Of a stretch of 64,000 bases of DNA, positions 29,300 to 40,900 are shown piece by piece. The first letter of the stretch is position 1. Every line of letters begins with the position of its first letter. Source of the DNA: Caecitellus pseudoparvulus (Eukaryota > Bigyra: Bicosoecida); NCBI GenBank assembly GCA_965644315.1, contig CBFFRQ010000027.1, forward strand, positions 1 through 64,000, given 5' to 3'. Under the pieces are notes generated by a model. That model was not told where the DNA came from. It was given only the letters and a program-made list of their open reading frames with translations, and made no database searches. Both the position numbers and the translations under genes were made by a program.

Positions 29300-30813
29300 A
29301 TGTCGGCTGTGCCGGTTGGCGGGGAGGCTGCAGCCCCCCCTGCCGAGGCAGCTGGCAGTGGGCCAGTGACGGTGAGAGCCACGCGCCCGCGGCGAGCGTG
29401 GGCACCTGCGACACAGCACGCGCCGCTTGCCCACAGGCGGACACCTTCCACAGCAAGACCTTCCTCACCTCCATTCGAGATGGCGGCAAGGCGTTGGACG
29501 TGGAGGAGCCGGCGTCGTGAGTGCGGCAGGTCGCAGTGCGACCAGGGCGACAGCACGTGCCGCCGCATCCTCGCCGCCACGAGTCGCCCTGCGCCCGCTG
29601 CCCTGCGCAGCATGCACCGTGTGCGCAAGTTACACGGTCAGATGAACTCGGTGGTGTCCACGCTGAACGAAAAGGTGCGTTGGCGCAGGCGTTGGCCGGT
29701 GACGAAACGCCTGAAACGCCACGCTCCTTCCTGACCCGGCAGATCGCGAGGGTGTTGCAGATCCAGGAGAAGGAGTTCCTGGAGGCATATCGTGGACACA
29801 TGTACGGCGTGCAGCGGGAGCTGCGCATGTGGCAGGAGAAGGCTGACGAGGAAGCCGCCCGCGCACTGCGGGACGCCAAGGTGCAGCGCTTGGAGGAGGA
29901 GTCTGCTTGGTTCCGCGCCGAGGCGCTGCGGCTGAACAAGTACACGGGGGCCATGAAGACAGACTTGAAGAACATGCAGGGACACATGGATAGCCTGGAG
30001 GAGGACCGGGCGTGGCTGGAGAAGCAGCTCAAAGCGGCGAAACGCGAAAACGCACTGCTGCGCGCAGAGGTGGCCGTGGCGGCACAGGGCGGGCAGCAGG
30101 ACGAGGCAGGGGAGCTGCTGGCTGCCCTGGCAGAAGGGGGTGGTGAAACGCCTGACGTCATTGCCCTGAAGCGCCGTGTGGAGGAGTTGACAGCGCAGGT
30201 GTCAGCGGCGCAGAGACGGGTGGCGGAGCTGTCCACTGGCACCTCGGGTGGTGTCGGAGATGGCAGCGCACACACCGGCAGCGCAGGGGGTGGCGGGGTG
30301 TCTTCACAACAAGAGCAGATGCACGCGTTGTTTCTGAAGTGTGTGGCCAGCGTGCGGGAGGCCACTGACCCAGGCAGCGTGGTCAGTGACCTTTCATTTT
30401 CCGCATACACACCTCCCGAGCGACGCGCCATCATCGCGCGCCTCCTGGAAGACGACTTCATCCTGAACTCCCTGCACGCACTGGTGTTCGGGCAACAGCA
30501 GGCGGCGGCGGCAGAGGTGCCTGGCAGCGGCCCTCACAGTGCAGGCACCCCCACCGCTGCGTCACAAGCCGCCCTGAGCCGGGTGGGCAGCAGCATGCCA
30601 CCGGACAGCGCACTTCACAGTGCCGTTCGCAGTCTGCCTGACTCCACGGGTGCCCCTGCATCTCTGGACGGCGGCAGTGGGAGTGGTGGGGGAGGTGGTG
30701 GTGGCGGTAGCATGTCTGGGCGGGGTGGCGGCACACCGGCGGGGTCAGCCCTTGATGCGTTACGGGCCCGCCATGCTGCGTTGGAGCAGGAGGACCAGCC
30801 GAGAGGCGACTAG
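29300..30813 (+). CDS. Coiled-coil protein of unknown function
   Basis: Four exons (29300-29371, 29437-29516, 29611-29674, 29743-30813) join in frame to 428 residues. Residues about 70-210 form a long charged coiled coil with heptad-like spacing (IARVLQIQEKEFLEAY, LRMWQEKADEEAARAL, DRAWLEKQLKAAKREN). A short, conserved-looking helical segment follows near residue 310 (YTPPERRAIIARLLEDDFI), and the end is Gly/Ser-rich and likely disordered. Basal-body and flagellar proteins often look like this, but nothing specific identifies it. Donors are GTGAGA, GTGAGT and GTGCGT. It is divergent from TFIIH p44 and precedes the large low-complexity gene on the same strand. Confidence 0.65.
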
Positions 30814-31051
30814 AGTCCACGGACACAGCGCTGCCCCCTGCTCTCAGTGCTTGCACTGGCTCGGCGTGGAGCTGCAAGTCAAACCAGTGTGCAGCGTTGG
30901 GCGGCACGTGCAAGACCTGCCCAGCGCCGCCCATCGACACTCACAGCGCCAAATCCAACTCCCCACGATACACAGGGAAGCCACCTGCTGGGCGTCCACT
31001 CGCCACGCCAGCACTGTGCCTGCTGGCGCCGCCAGCGCCCACCTTGCAGTC

Positions 31052-34000
31052 ATGCCTGGCAGCTCCCCTCGACCCAGGGCACCACGCCCAATGCCGGGGG
31101 GTGTGCCGCCCCCCCGACCGGGTCGACCACCCCCTCTGCGTCAACAACAAGCGCCGGAATCACCCCGGGCGCCGTCCCCCGCGCGGCCCCCCCGTGCGCC
31201 GCCAGCCTCGCAACCACAGCCGCGAGGGCTGCCGCCTTCAAATTCCGCAGGGAAACTGCACACTGGCGGCAGCTCTGATTCCCTGCTCTCGACACGCAGC
31301 AGCTCCAGAGGCAAGACACCGCCCGCACACGTCCCCCGGCCATCTGGGTCGCCACAGCCCCGAGGTGGCGGCGGGCCGCGACCAGGAGGTGCCAGCAGCA
31401 CGTCGCAGCGCGACCAGGCCACTCCTGCAAGCACCTCCGCCAGCCCCCCCTCACGGGCATCACCCCCCCCCCGCGGCGCGAGCAGCCCCCCTCGCAGTCC
31501 ACGAGGGGGTTCGCCTGCCTCTCCTGGCAGGTCGCAGTCGGCAGGTCGCAGGCGCAGCGTCGCGTCACTGCGCTCCACCACCTCAGCCCGCAGCGGTGCA
31601 AGCAGCAGTAGCCAGCGGGGAGGGGGGGGAGGCAACCGGCTGGGGAGGGGTGGGCCCACCACCCTCGCCCCGCCCCAGCCCTCCTACCGGGCTGCCGACG
31701 ACTCCATGTTCGTGGCGGGGCACGTGTCAGCGCTGCAGGCGTCGTCGGCGCTGCTGGCGGAGTCACTGGAGTGGAACGCTCGACACGTCGTCAGCGATGA
31801 GGTGTCTGCGACCGGCGTCGCGGGGCCCCTGGGTGCTGCCTGGTACAGAGCCAAGCAGGCCGCATCGGCCAGCCAGGGGACTGCCCCGCCGACACACGCA
31901 TTGGAGGGTGCGACGGGGTCGCGTCGCGACGTGCTGCGCGGCTTCTCGCCCTACGACGCGACGCCCACGGCCAGCGAGGTGTGGGAGTACAGGGTGCTGG
32001 GCGACGCGGCTCGTGCGCGGGAGGCGTCTGTGGCACGCCAGGCGGTGGACCAGGCAGCGGCCATTCGAGAGGAAATTGCGGAATTTGGAGAAGGCAGCGA
32101 CCTGGAGGAAGACGACGACGGAGCGGGGTCGGCGGGGGGCGCCGGCGCCGCGACCATGCGCAGCAGTGCGACCGCGGCGCGACGCCGCAGCACGGCGTTT
32201 TTCGCGAGCGACGCGGCCTCCACCATCCTCGGGGCGGGCAGTGTAGCAGGCGGCGCCAGCACCATGTACATGCGCGTGAGGGCCAAGGGCAGCCGGACGG
32301 GGTCGAAACGCATCGTCGCGACGCCGACGGTGATCCCACTGCTGAGCGAGGACACGGACTCGCCCTCTGCGACGCGCCTGCCGCCGTTCGTGCGACCTGA
32401 CCCCAACTCGCACACCGACGGCGTCATCGCCAACATGCGACGCATGGGCGGCGACGTGCGACCCCTCACCACGGGCGGCGGGGGGGGCGACGAAGTGCTG
32501 GACACGTCTGCTCGTGCGTTGCCAGAGGGAGTCACTGACGACGCGGATGCCGTCGCTGCCATGCACTTGGGGCTGCGCCAGAAGTATGGCGAGTTCCTGT
32601 ACGTGCTGCCGGCTGCGGAAGGTGAGGCGAGTTTGTCCGCACACGAGGCGGCCCATGCGCCCATGCCCAACCGCGACACGGCCGCACTGGCAGATAGAAC
32701 GGCTGTGCTGGGGCAGGGCCATGGCGGGGCGGGGTCGGAGGCGGGGCGCAGCGTGGCGGCCGCCGCAACGCAGCGCACGTCTGCTGCGTTTCGCCAGGAG
32801 GCCCTCGCAGGCACGTTCTCCACCCAGTGGGCCCGGGCACATGGGGGGTACTCTGTCGCACGGTCGGCTGACACGTGTGTGGAGGGAGGCAGCGACCCCG
32901 GCGTCGTGGGGGGCGGTCGCAAGACGCCCTTCGCAGTGGACCCCAATTTCGCTCTGTTCCAGGCGCTGCCGGAGGAGGCAGGTGTTCGGGCTCGCCTGGG
33001 GCAGTTGTGGAACACCTGGGCCGATGCGTGGGAGGCGGAGGCGGAGGCGGCGCTGGCCGAGGGCGACGGGGGGTCGGCACGTGCGACCAGCCGCGACGAG
33101 TCTGCGACCTTCGGCAAGCCCCGCTCGGGCGACGACCTCGTCGCGGGCGACATCGTCTCTGGCGAGGGGCGAGCTGGGCAGGGCAAGCAGCAGCAGGTCG
33201 CAGCGCGACGCTTGGCACGTCGCGCCGAGCGAGCCCGTCGCGAGGCGGTCGCAGACGCCGCAGAAGGTTCGCAGGGCGAGGGCGCAGCGGGGCACGTGGA
33301 GGACGGTGCGACGGCGTGGGGTCCAGAGGCCGACGGCTTGGACGCGCCTGCGGAAATTGACGACGAGGAGCAGGGCGGGGACAGCGCCGGGGGGGGGCGA
33401 CTGGCCCTGACTGTGGGCGACGTGACGGGGGTCCTGCGACGTGTCGCGGCCTCGGCGACCGCGCCGACCCCAGAGGAGCGCGCCGCGGGCTCCGTCCCTG
33501 GCGCTGCCGTCGCATTCCGGTCGGCGGCGGCGGGGGTCGGCATGCGACCGCCCTCAGCGGACGCACTGGTGCCCAGTGTGTACACGGGCGCCGACGCCCG
33601 CACAGCGCCTGGTGCGACCTCTGCCGCGACAGGCGCGTCTCGCAGCGGGTCGCGCCTGGTCGCAGGTGCGCCCCTGCCCGCGTCCGCCCCCGCTGGGCTG
33701 GGATCGGTGCGAACTGCCGCAACCGGGTCCACCCACCCGCTGACAGCGGGGGGTGCGGACGTCACGTACGACGCGATGAACGTGTTGAACATGACGACGC
33801 CGACGCTGGTCGCAAGTGCGATGAACGCGCTCAACGGCCTCCTCGACGCGCTGACGGCGGAAACGTCCATGGTACTGGCAGAAGCAGCCACTGGCACAAG
33901 TGGGGGCATGCCCAGTGAGGCGGGGGTGACGGGCGACGGGGGGCCACTCACCGCCCGTGCTGGCATAAGCTCGGGGCAGCTGGAGTTGCTGCGTGCTGAC

Positions 34001-35743
34001 TCGGGGGGGGGCGGCTTCAGTCCGGGTCGACGGGGGGGGGCCCCCTCGTCACCTGGCCTCCGCTCCCCAACACATGGTCGCAGCATGACGGTGGAGTCCA
34101 TCCCTGAAGGCTTCGGGCGCGAGGATGACGAGGAGGAGGCGGAGGAGGGGGCGGAGGGTGTGGCTGCGGAAATTGGACCCTGGGGCTTGTCCACCGCCGC
34201 CGCCTTCAGCCCCGAGCAGCGGCTGCGGGATGAAAAGGCCGCCGCCGCAGCAGCAGCAGCAGTGGCACAGCGACGAGCAGGTGCCTTGGAGAAGGCCGAC
34301 CGCTTGGCCGCCATGTCGCACCGCGTGCAGACGGTGCGGGTCGCAGTCGCCGAGATGGCGAATCGGTGGCGCACCGGCACTGCCACGGCCCTCAAGAGTC
34401 TGGCGCAGCTGGAGCACGAGGTGGAGGTGCGAGGGGAAGCGCTGGAGCTCATGCGGGACAATGCGTGGAACACGGAACAGCACATCGAGGCCCTGCAGAA
34501 ACAAATCTCCACCCTGAAGACGGCCGTGCTGCATGACTTGGCGGAGTCGGCCATGCAGCAGCGGGGCGGAGGCGGCGGTCGCGCGGCGCCGCCGGCCCCC
34601 ATTGCGATTCAAGATCGCGCGTCTGCACCCCGCGTCCGCCGCAGCACCATGGCTGCCATGCCTCGCAGCCCGCACACTGGCACACCCCTGAGCCTGGCGT
34701 CCACGCCGCCGAGCAGTGCTGGGGGTGGTGGTCGGCCAGGCGGAGCACGTCGCATGGTGCGACGCAGCATGGTCGCACAGCAGGCCAAGCGGCGCCTGGC
34801 GACGGGGCAGGACTCCCCTCGGGCCCAGGCTCGCAATGCGGCGCTGCAGGGCGTATTACGCGAAGACCCCCGGCAAGCAGCTGCCGCCGAAGCTGCCGCC
34901 GCGTCGCACGCTGCAGCCTACGACGCCGCCCTTGCCGACGCCGAGACACGCCTGCAGGCGCTGCTGGAGGAACGCAAGGAGGGCACCCCAACCCAGAACA
35001 GTGGCCTGGACACGCCGGAACACCAGCAGGTGGCCAGCATTGTAGAGGCAGGCGGCAGCCCAGCGGACGCAGCTGATGCGTTGCAGTTGGAGCTGCGCCG
35101 TCGACCAGCGCCCCCCGGCGCCAGTGACTCGCCGGCGCCCACTGCGGAGGGCAGCAGTCCCGCCTCCACAGGGCGTTTCGCGGCCCTGGGCGGCTCCCCC
35201 ACGCGCTCCCCCACCCGCCCCGACATTTCCGCCATGTTGAATCGACTGGAGGTGCCACTGGCCGCTGCCACTGCCCGCCGCCAGACGAAGTCGCCAAAGT
35301 CCCCAGCTGTCAAGGGGGTCACATCACCCGCACATCAGACCACGTCTGAGCGGGAGCGTCCCCCGGCAGTGGCCCACCCCCGTCGACTGGAGGGGGGTGA
35401 CGTGGACGTGGGTGGCAGTGATTCCGCACTGCGCGTCGCACCGCGAACGGGCTCCACACGCCTGCAACTGCACCTGGATGAGGCAGCACACGCCAACTCC
35501 ACGTGTGCTGACTTGTGGACGGCGGTGCGAGGTAAGGTCGCACGTCCCATCGCCGCGCTGAAGCTCGTGTTGGACGACGCAGCGGACGAGGCCATGCACG
35601 CCGCCACTGCTGGTGTCAAGGCCAGATCCAGGCGGTATTCCAGGCTGGCCGTGTCCACTCGGCCTCTGCCCAATGGACCTCTGTCACTCAAGGCGGCAGG
35701 GGTGCCGCTCACGCCCACCCTGGAAGTGCACTTTGCCAAGTGA
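31052..35743 (+). CDS. Large low-complexity protein with C-terminal coiled coil
   Basis: A single frame gives 1,563 residues from the ATG at 31052. A good acceptor (CACCTTGCAG, ending 31049) stands just before the ATG, so a 5' UTR intron or a short upstream coding exon is possible. The first 210 residues are Pro/Arg/Ser-rich and basic. The middle is Ala/Gly/Asp-rich with scattered conserved-looking motifs (GFSPYDATPTASEVWEYRV). Residues about 1060-1165 form a coiled coil (LAQLEHEVEVRGEALELM, HIEALQKQISTLKTAV). The last 100 residues look folded (LQLHLDEAAHANST to LEVHFAK) and might be a ubiquitin-like or doublecortin-like domain, which I cannot confirm. DNA between about 31.9 and 33.8 kb is rich in GCGAC/GTCGC. 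No function assigned. Stop codons of this gene and the convergent cyclophilin lie 90 bp apart. Confidence 0.6.
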   Translation: MPGSSPRPRAPRPMPGGVPPPRPGRPPPLRQQQAPESPRAPSPARPPRAPPASQPQPRGLPPSNSAGKLHTGGSSDSLLSTRSSSRGKTPPAHVPRPSGSPQPRGGGGPRPGGASSTSQRDQATPASTSASPPSRASPPPRGASSPPRSPRGGSPASPGRSQSAGRRRSVASLRSTTSARSGASSSSQRGGGGGNRLGRGGPTTLAPPQPSYRAADDSMFVAGHVSALQASSALLAESLEWNARHVVSDEVSATGVAGPLGAAWYRAKQAASASQGTAPPTHALEGATGSRRDVLRGFSPYDATPTASEVWEYRVLGDAARAREASVARQAVDQAAAIREEIAEFGEGSDLEEDDDGAGSAGGAGAATMRSSATAARRRSTAFFASDAASTILGAGSVAGGASTMYMRVRAKGSRTGSKRIVATPTVIPLLSEDTDSPSATRLPPFVRPDPNSHTDGVIANMRRMGGDVRPLTTGGGGGDEVLDTSARALPEGVTDDADAVAAMHLGLRQKYGEFLYVLPAAEGEASLSAHEAAHAPMPNRDTAALADRTAVLGQGHGGAGSEAGRSVAAAATQRTSAAFRQEALAGTFSTQWARAHGGYSVARSADTCVEGGSDPGVVGGGRKTPFAVDPNFALFQALPEEAGVRARLGQLWNTWADAWEAEAEAALAEGDGGSARATSRDESATFGKPRSGDDLVAGDIVSGEGRAGQGKQQQVAARRLARRAERARREAVADAAEGSQGEGAAGHVEDGATAWGPEADGLDAPAEIDDEEQGGDSAGGGRLALTVGDVTGVLRRVAASATAPTPEERAAGSVPGAAVAFRSAAAGVGMRPPSADALVPSVYTGADARTAPGATSAATGASRSGSRLVAGAPLPASAPAGLGSVRTAATGSTHPLTAGGADVTYDAMNVLNMTTPTLVASAMNALNGLLDALTAETSMVLAEAATGTSGGMPSEAGVTGDGGPLTARAGISSGQLELLRADSGGGGFSPGRRGGAPSSPGLRSPTHGRSMTVESIPEGFGREDDEEEAEEGAEGVAAEIGPWGLSTAAAFSPEQRLRDEKAAAAAAAAVAQRRAGALEKADRLAAMSHRVQTVRVAVAEMANRWRTGTATALKSLAQLEHEVEVRGEALELMRDNAWNTEQHIEALQKQISTLKTAVLHDLAESAMQQRGGGGGRAAPPAPIAIQDRASAPRVRRSTMAAMPRSPHTGTPLSLASTPPSSAGGGGRPGGARRMVRRSMVAQQAKRRLATGQDSPRAQARNAALQGVLREDPRQAAAAEAAAASHAAAYDAALADAETRLQALLEERKEGTPTQNSGLDTPEHQQVASIVEAGGSPADAADALQLELRRRPAPPGASDSPAPTAEGSSPASTGRFAALGGSPTRSPTRPDISAMLNRLEVPLAAATARRQTKSPKSPAVKGVTSPAHQTTSERERPPAVAHPRRLEGGDVDVGGSDSALRVAPRTGSTRLQLHLDEAAHANSTCADLWTAVRGKVARPIAALKLVLDDAADEAMHAATAGVKARSRRYSRLAVSTRPLPNGPLSLKAAGVPLTPTLEVHFAK

Positions 35744-35833
35744 GGGTGGGGCGGATGTGACCGCTTCTGTGGGGCGGTGTCCGCTGCAAGCCCTGCCCAT
35801 GCCAATGCATTCCCAGCAGGCTAGTGCAGGTCA

Positions 35834-37472
35834 CTACCTGTACCTCCGAGGGGGGGATCGCGACCTGTCACGGCCCCGGTGGTGTCTCCGCCGCTCCTCA
35901 TACCGCCGCGCATCTGACCGCCCCTCGTCATACCGCCGCTCGTCATACCGCCGCTCACGACCCCACCTCCCCCTGTCTCCATACCGGCCGTCGTCACGGC
36001 GGCGGTGCGATCTATGGTCGTCCTGCTCATCGTGAGCCCTGCGATCCCCACGGTCGTTGCGCGATCTCCAGTCGTCCCTCCGCCCGCCATCGTGCGTGCT
36101 GCGTTCCGCACGCTGCCCCCCCCGCCCCACCGAGGGGGGGGCATACCCCCCTGATCCAGGAGGGTGCTGGGGCCTTGACGAGACAGGCCCATTTGCAGCT
36201 ATCGCCTGGTTTGGGAGCCCGAGGTGGGCCGCACGCGTCGCTTGGCGGGCGGCGGCAGTGAGTCCACCGGCACCGCCAGCTGCCGCCCGAGCGCGCTGAC
36301 TCCACAGCTTGGCGACGGATTGACTAAAGTCCACTTTGATGCGGCGATCATCTGGGGAGGGGGTGGTGGGGCATGGGTGAGCGGTGTGCACATGCGCAGG
36401 GCGGCGGCAGCGGGTCGCACGCACCGATGAGCACGTTGTTCATCTTGAGGTATGCCGCCTCACACGCGGCGCGGTCCGCGAACTCGATGAAGGCGTACCC
36501 CAAGCTGTCGCCCGTCTTCCAGTCCCGCTGGATCTCGCAGGACAGAATCTCGCCGTGTCTGGAGAAGATCAGCTCCAGGTCTCCGTCGGTGGTCACGGGG
36601 TTCAACTTGGCCACAAACAGCACCGTGTCCGGCGGCGCCAGGTCTGCGTCGGGCAGGTCCCCCACCATCTCCAGCACCACAGCACGGGAACGCGCCTCCT
36701 CAGCCGCAGCTTGCTCTGCCTTGGCTGCCCGGGCCGCTGCAGCCGCCTCGCTGTCCCCCTCTGCTTCGGCCGCGGCGGCAAGTGCGGAATTTGAAGCCGC
36801 AAACTCCAGGCGAGCCTCCACCGTCTCCGCCTCTGGGCGCCCGTCACTGGTGGCCAGGCGTGGTCGGGGCAGTTTGTCTGCGCCTGGTACGCCCGGCGTT
36901 GGGTCGAACAGCACATGGGCGGCGCGGATGCGGACGTCTTGCAGGGGGCGACCGCCCTTGTCAAGGAACAACCCCGACAACACCGGCAACACCTCCGCAC
37001 CCTCCACCACCTCCCCGAATATGGTGTGGGTCTTGTCCATGGCGGGCAGGGGCCGGTCCAGCGTGATGTAGAACTGGCTGGCTGCCGTGTGGGCACCGCC
37101 GTGCAGTGCCATGCCCAGGAGACCGGCACCGGAGTGCTTGCGGCCGGCAGCCCCCACCTCGCTGCGAATGAACCGGTGCGCCTCGCCCTGCACCGCACTG
37201 AGAAAGGGGGGGGGGAAGGGGTGCATAGGGTACGGAGTGTGTGCACCGCCGCGCTGCGCCACTGCGCACCCGTGAATGCTCGTGCCACCACGGCCTGTGC
37301 CAGTCAAATCGCCTGTCTGCGCCAGCTGCCCAGGCAAGATGCTGAAGAAGAGACACCCGTCGTACATGCCGGCCGCTGCAAGTTTCAGGAAGTTCTGGCT
37401 GGCAATGGGGCACTCCTCTGTGAAGAGGTCCACCGTCACCGCCCCCGCTGACGTGTCCAGCAATACACTCAT
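35834..37472 (-). CDS. PPIL4/CYP59-type cyclophilin with RRM and RS tail
   Basis: Three minus-strand exons (37472-37270, 37197-36425, 36351-35834) join in frame to 497 residues. The cyclophilin domain (1-165) starts MSVLLDTSAGAVTVDLF and has the family motif QTGDLTGTGRGGTSIHG, then SQFYITL and HTIFGEV. The usual catalytic Arg/Phe pattern of active cyclophilins is altered, as in other PPIL4 proteins, so isomerase activity is doubtful. The RRM (about 255-335) contains LFVAKLNPVT, GYAFIEF and, across the last intron, NVLIDDRRIKVDFSQSVAK, nearly identical to PPIL4. The C-terminal 140 residues are Arg/Asp/Tyr/Ser-rich, RS-like. Known relatives are nuclear and associate with the pol II CTD and spliceosome. 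Both donors are GTGCG-type. It is divergent from the large ankyrin gene. Confidence 0.9.
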
Positions 37473-37916
37473 GGCTGGCACGGGCGCGGAAATTGCTTGC
37501 TCCCACCCACTCCCTCGCGGAGCAGCGGCCAGGCAGCCACACAGCCTTGCCGGAGCAGCCGTGTGCTGAATTGTGTTCCACGTAAGTTTCTTTATGTTTT
37601 CGTTTGTGCACTGGGCAGGTGCAGGCACATGGAGCGGCAGCGCGCACGGAAGGAGCCAGCCCCCCTTCATCCAGGCGTGAGCCCCCCCCCCTGCCAAACC
37701 ACTCCCAGCCCTGGCCAGGCGGTCGAAACCCCCGTACACGGCACTTCCATCCACCCCAATGCTACTTGCATTCCATTCCTCCCACAACTGCATTGGATGG
37801 CCTGAGGCACCCATCGCCCTGGCCGAATTCGTCACGCTGCCGAGGCGTGTTGGGCTTACCCCTTTGCACCTTGCAGTGCTCGAGAACGGCGCTCCCTGTG
37901 GAACTGGGCAGTCAGC
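37473..37916. other. Divergent intergenic region, no gene seen
   Basis: This 444-bp stretch lies between the starts of the PPIL4-type gene (minus) and the ankyrin gene (plus). A short AT-richer patch at about 37565-37615 could be promoter sequence. I see no other coding exon. Confidence 0.4.
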
Positions 37917-40900
37917 ATGGCCGGCCCATTTGCATCTGTTGCACCCCCCCCTCGACGGGGCCTTCCAACCACCCCTGCCCCCTTTCCTGCGCATGCTGTG
38001 GCGCTGGAGGCGGCAGCTGGCGCAGCTGCCCAAGCCACCGCCGACAAAACGGATGTGGCACCGCCTGGACACGCCGCCGGGGGGCAGACGCCGCACCTCC
38101 CCTGGACACCCCTCCAGCTGGCCGCAGCGGCGGGGGATGTGGAGGTGGTGGACCGCCTCATGCGGAGGGGTGGCGCCACCGGCTCCGCACTTGACCTGAT
38201 GGCAGCGCTACTGCCATGTGACGTGCGTACTGCGCCTGGGGTGGCTCGTGACCCCATGCTGGTGCCGTCCGAGTCAGTCATGCAACGCCGCCTGGACGTG
38301 CTGCGTTGCCTGTTGACTCACGGCTGCTCCTGCGATGAGCCCCCGCCACGCCAGGCGACTGCCTGGCGCTTCATCACCATTTTCCGCGCCTGGTCACCCC
38401 TGGCCCTTGTGAGTCACTGGGGCAGTGTGGCGGGCGTGGCCGCCTTGTTGCAGGCGGGTGCCAGCGGCACATCACCACCCCCAGGCCGCATGCAACCCCT
38501 TGTTCTGGCTGCAGCGGGCGGACACACTGACGTCTGTGCTGCGTTGCTGGATGCGGGCGCCAGCTTGCACATGCCCCAAGGCGACGACCTGCTGCCCCTC
38601 CCCGCCGCCGCCGGGTCCGGGTCACTGGACACGGTGCGGTTTCTCGCCGCGAGGTGCGGGTTGCTGGCCCGTGGCGAGCGCGAGCTGCCGCCTGTCAGCG
38701 CCTTCGCACTGGTGGAAGCGGCGACTCACGGCCACAGTGACGTCATGGAGTACCTGCTGGGGCTGGGCGTATCCCCCGACGCAGTGGATGAGGGGGGGGT
38801 CTGCGCACTGTGTGCCGCGGCCGAGGCGGGGGAGCAGGCGGCCGCCTTGCAGCTGCTGGATGCCGGCGCCACGCCCACAGGCAGCAACGAGTCAAGCAAG
38901 GCCCATGATTCGCCCCTGGCGTGTGCGGCCCGGGGGGGGTGTCTCCAGCTCACCCAGCGCCTGCTGGCAGCAGCACCTGTGCACCCGACCACCCTGCGCC
39001 TGGCGCTTGAGGGCGTGAGCAGCCAGGGCAGTCTGCCCTGCGCACAGGCACTGCTGGCAGCCCTGCCAGCAGACACACACCACGCAACCTTCCTACACCG
39101 GTCAGTGCTCACCGCTGCCGAGGCTGGGCATGTGGGCGTTCTGGAGGCCCTCCTGCGAGCAGGCGCCCCGCCGAACGCGAGCAAGCACAACGGCTGCAGC
39201 GCCTTGTGGCTTGCGTGTGTCAAGGGACATGTGGATTGTGTGAAGGTGCTGTTGGGTGCTGGTGCGGACGTGAATGCGGAGACTTCGCGGGGCTCCACGC
39301 CGCTCACCCTGGCTGCGGAGAAATGTGGCAGCGACATCGTGCGCCTGCTGATCGACGCCGGTGCAGACGTGCACGCCATCACAAATGCTGGTACCTGCAG
39401 TGTGTACTTTGCAGCGCATGCAGGCCATGCAGACAACTTGCGCCTGCTGCTGGCGGCGGGTGCGGGGCCTTCTGTGCGGAAACGGAGCGGCGACCTGCCC
39501 CTCATCACAGCGGCGCGAAACGGCCACGCGGAGTGCGTGCAGGTGCTGCTGGAGGCGGGGGCCGATCCCAACGACACCATGCAGACAGGGGCCACCGCCA
39601 TCCAGGCCGCATCACTGCGAGGACACACGGAAGCAGTGCGCGCGCTGTTGGCCGGCGGCGCCACTCCTGACAAACGCAGCGGCAAGAACCTGGGCGCACT
39701 GGGCGGCGCCAGCGAGCGAGGGCACACGGAAATAGTCAGGCTGCTCCTGGCAGCAGGCGTTAGCCCCGATGCCGCGTACGGAAAGAGTGAGAACACGGGG
39801 CTGTGGCTGGCGTCGAGGTGGGGCAAGCCTGACGTGGTGCAAGTATTGCTGGAAGCAGGCGCTGACCCGAACTTCATCACGCACCAAGGGCACAACACCG
39901 CTCTCTGTGCGGCCTGCTGCTACAAGCACTGGGACATCGCAGGCCTGCTCCTAGAAGCGGGGGCTGACCCCAACATCCGCACTGCCGCTGGCAGCAGCAT
40001 CATCTGGCAGGCGGCCACACACGGCAACCTGCCGACGCTGCAGCGCCTGATCGCAGCGGGGGCCGACGTCAACTTCGCAAACAGCAGGGGGTCCACGCCG
40101 CTGTCCGTGGCATCACAAGGGGGGTTCCTGGACATCGTGCGGGCCCTGCTGGCGGCAGGTGCGGAAGTGAACCACCGACTGCAGTCAGGGAACACCAGCC
40201 TCTTCCACGCGGCGCGGGACGGGCACTTGGAGGTCGTGCGCTTGCTGCTGGCTCACGGCGCAGACCCCACCCTCAGCGCGCGGCCGCAGCACCCACCCCT
40301 CGTCATTGCAGCCAGAGGCCGGCACTGGCCAGTGGTGCTGGAGCTGCTGCCCACCGCGACGCCAGGCGGCTTTGCCCTAGAGAGCACGCTGGAGCAAGCC
40401 GCTGAGGCGGGCCATGTGCCGACTGTGCAAGCTGTGATCGACGCGGGGGTGACCCCTGTGGCCGAAGGCGCCATCGCTTGCCTGGAGGTGGCCCTGGCAC
40501 ACGGCAACAACGACTGCGCTCGCTTGCTGCGGGACGCCGGGTGGACCGTGCCTGTCATCAACCCCTTCCAGTCCAAGGCCTTTGCCCAAGTGGGCTGGCT
40601 AGATCCTGGCATGGTGGAGTGGCTTCTGGACCTTGGCTTTTCCGCAAATGCCTCGGACGACGATGGAACGTCCGCACTCATGCTGGCAGCCAACCAGCCA
40701 GGCCCGCACTGCCCGAAAATCATGCAGCTTCTCATGCAGAGGGGTGCAGACATCTGGTGCACCAACAAGCAGGGGCTCAATGCGGTGTGTGGTGCCGTGG
40801 CATTCGGCATTGACCAGCTGCGTGCTCTGCTCAGCGCCCTGCCCGAGGGCACCAGTCTGCACGGCATGGCCGCCCCCCGCCTTCTGGACCTGGCCATGCT

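Noticed and set aside
31951-34602. Minus-strand frame of 883 residues
   Set aside because: It lies opposite the 1,563-residue plus frame and is Ala/Ser/Pro-rich without domains. The plus frame has a coiled coil and a plausible start. I keep some doubt, since neither strand has a recognised domain here.
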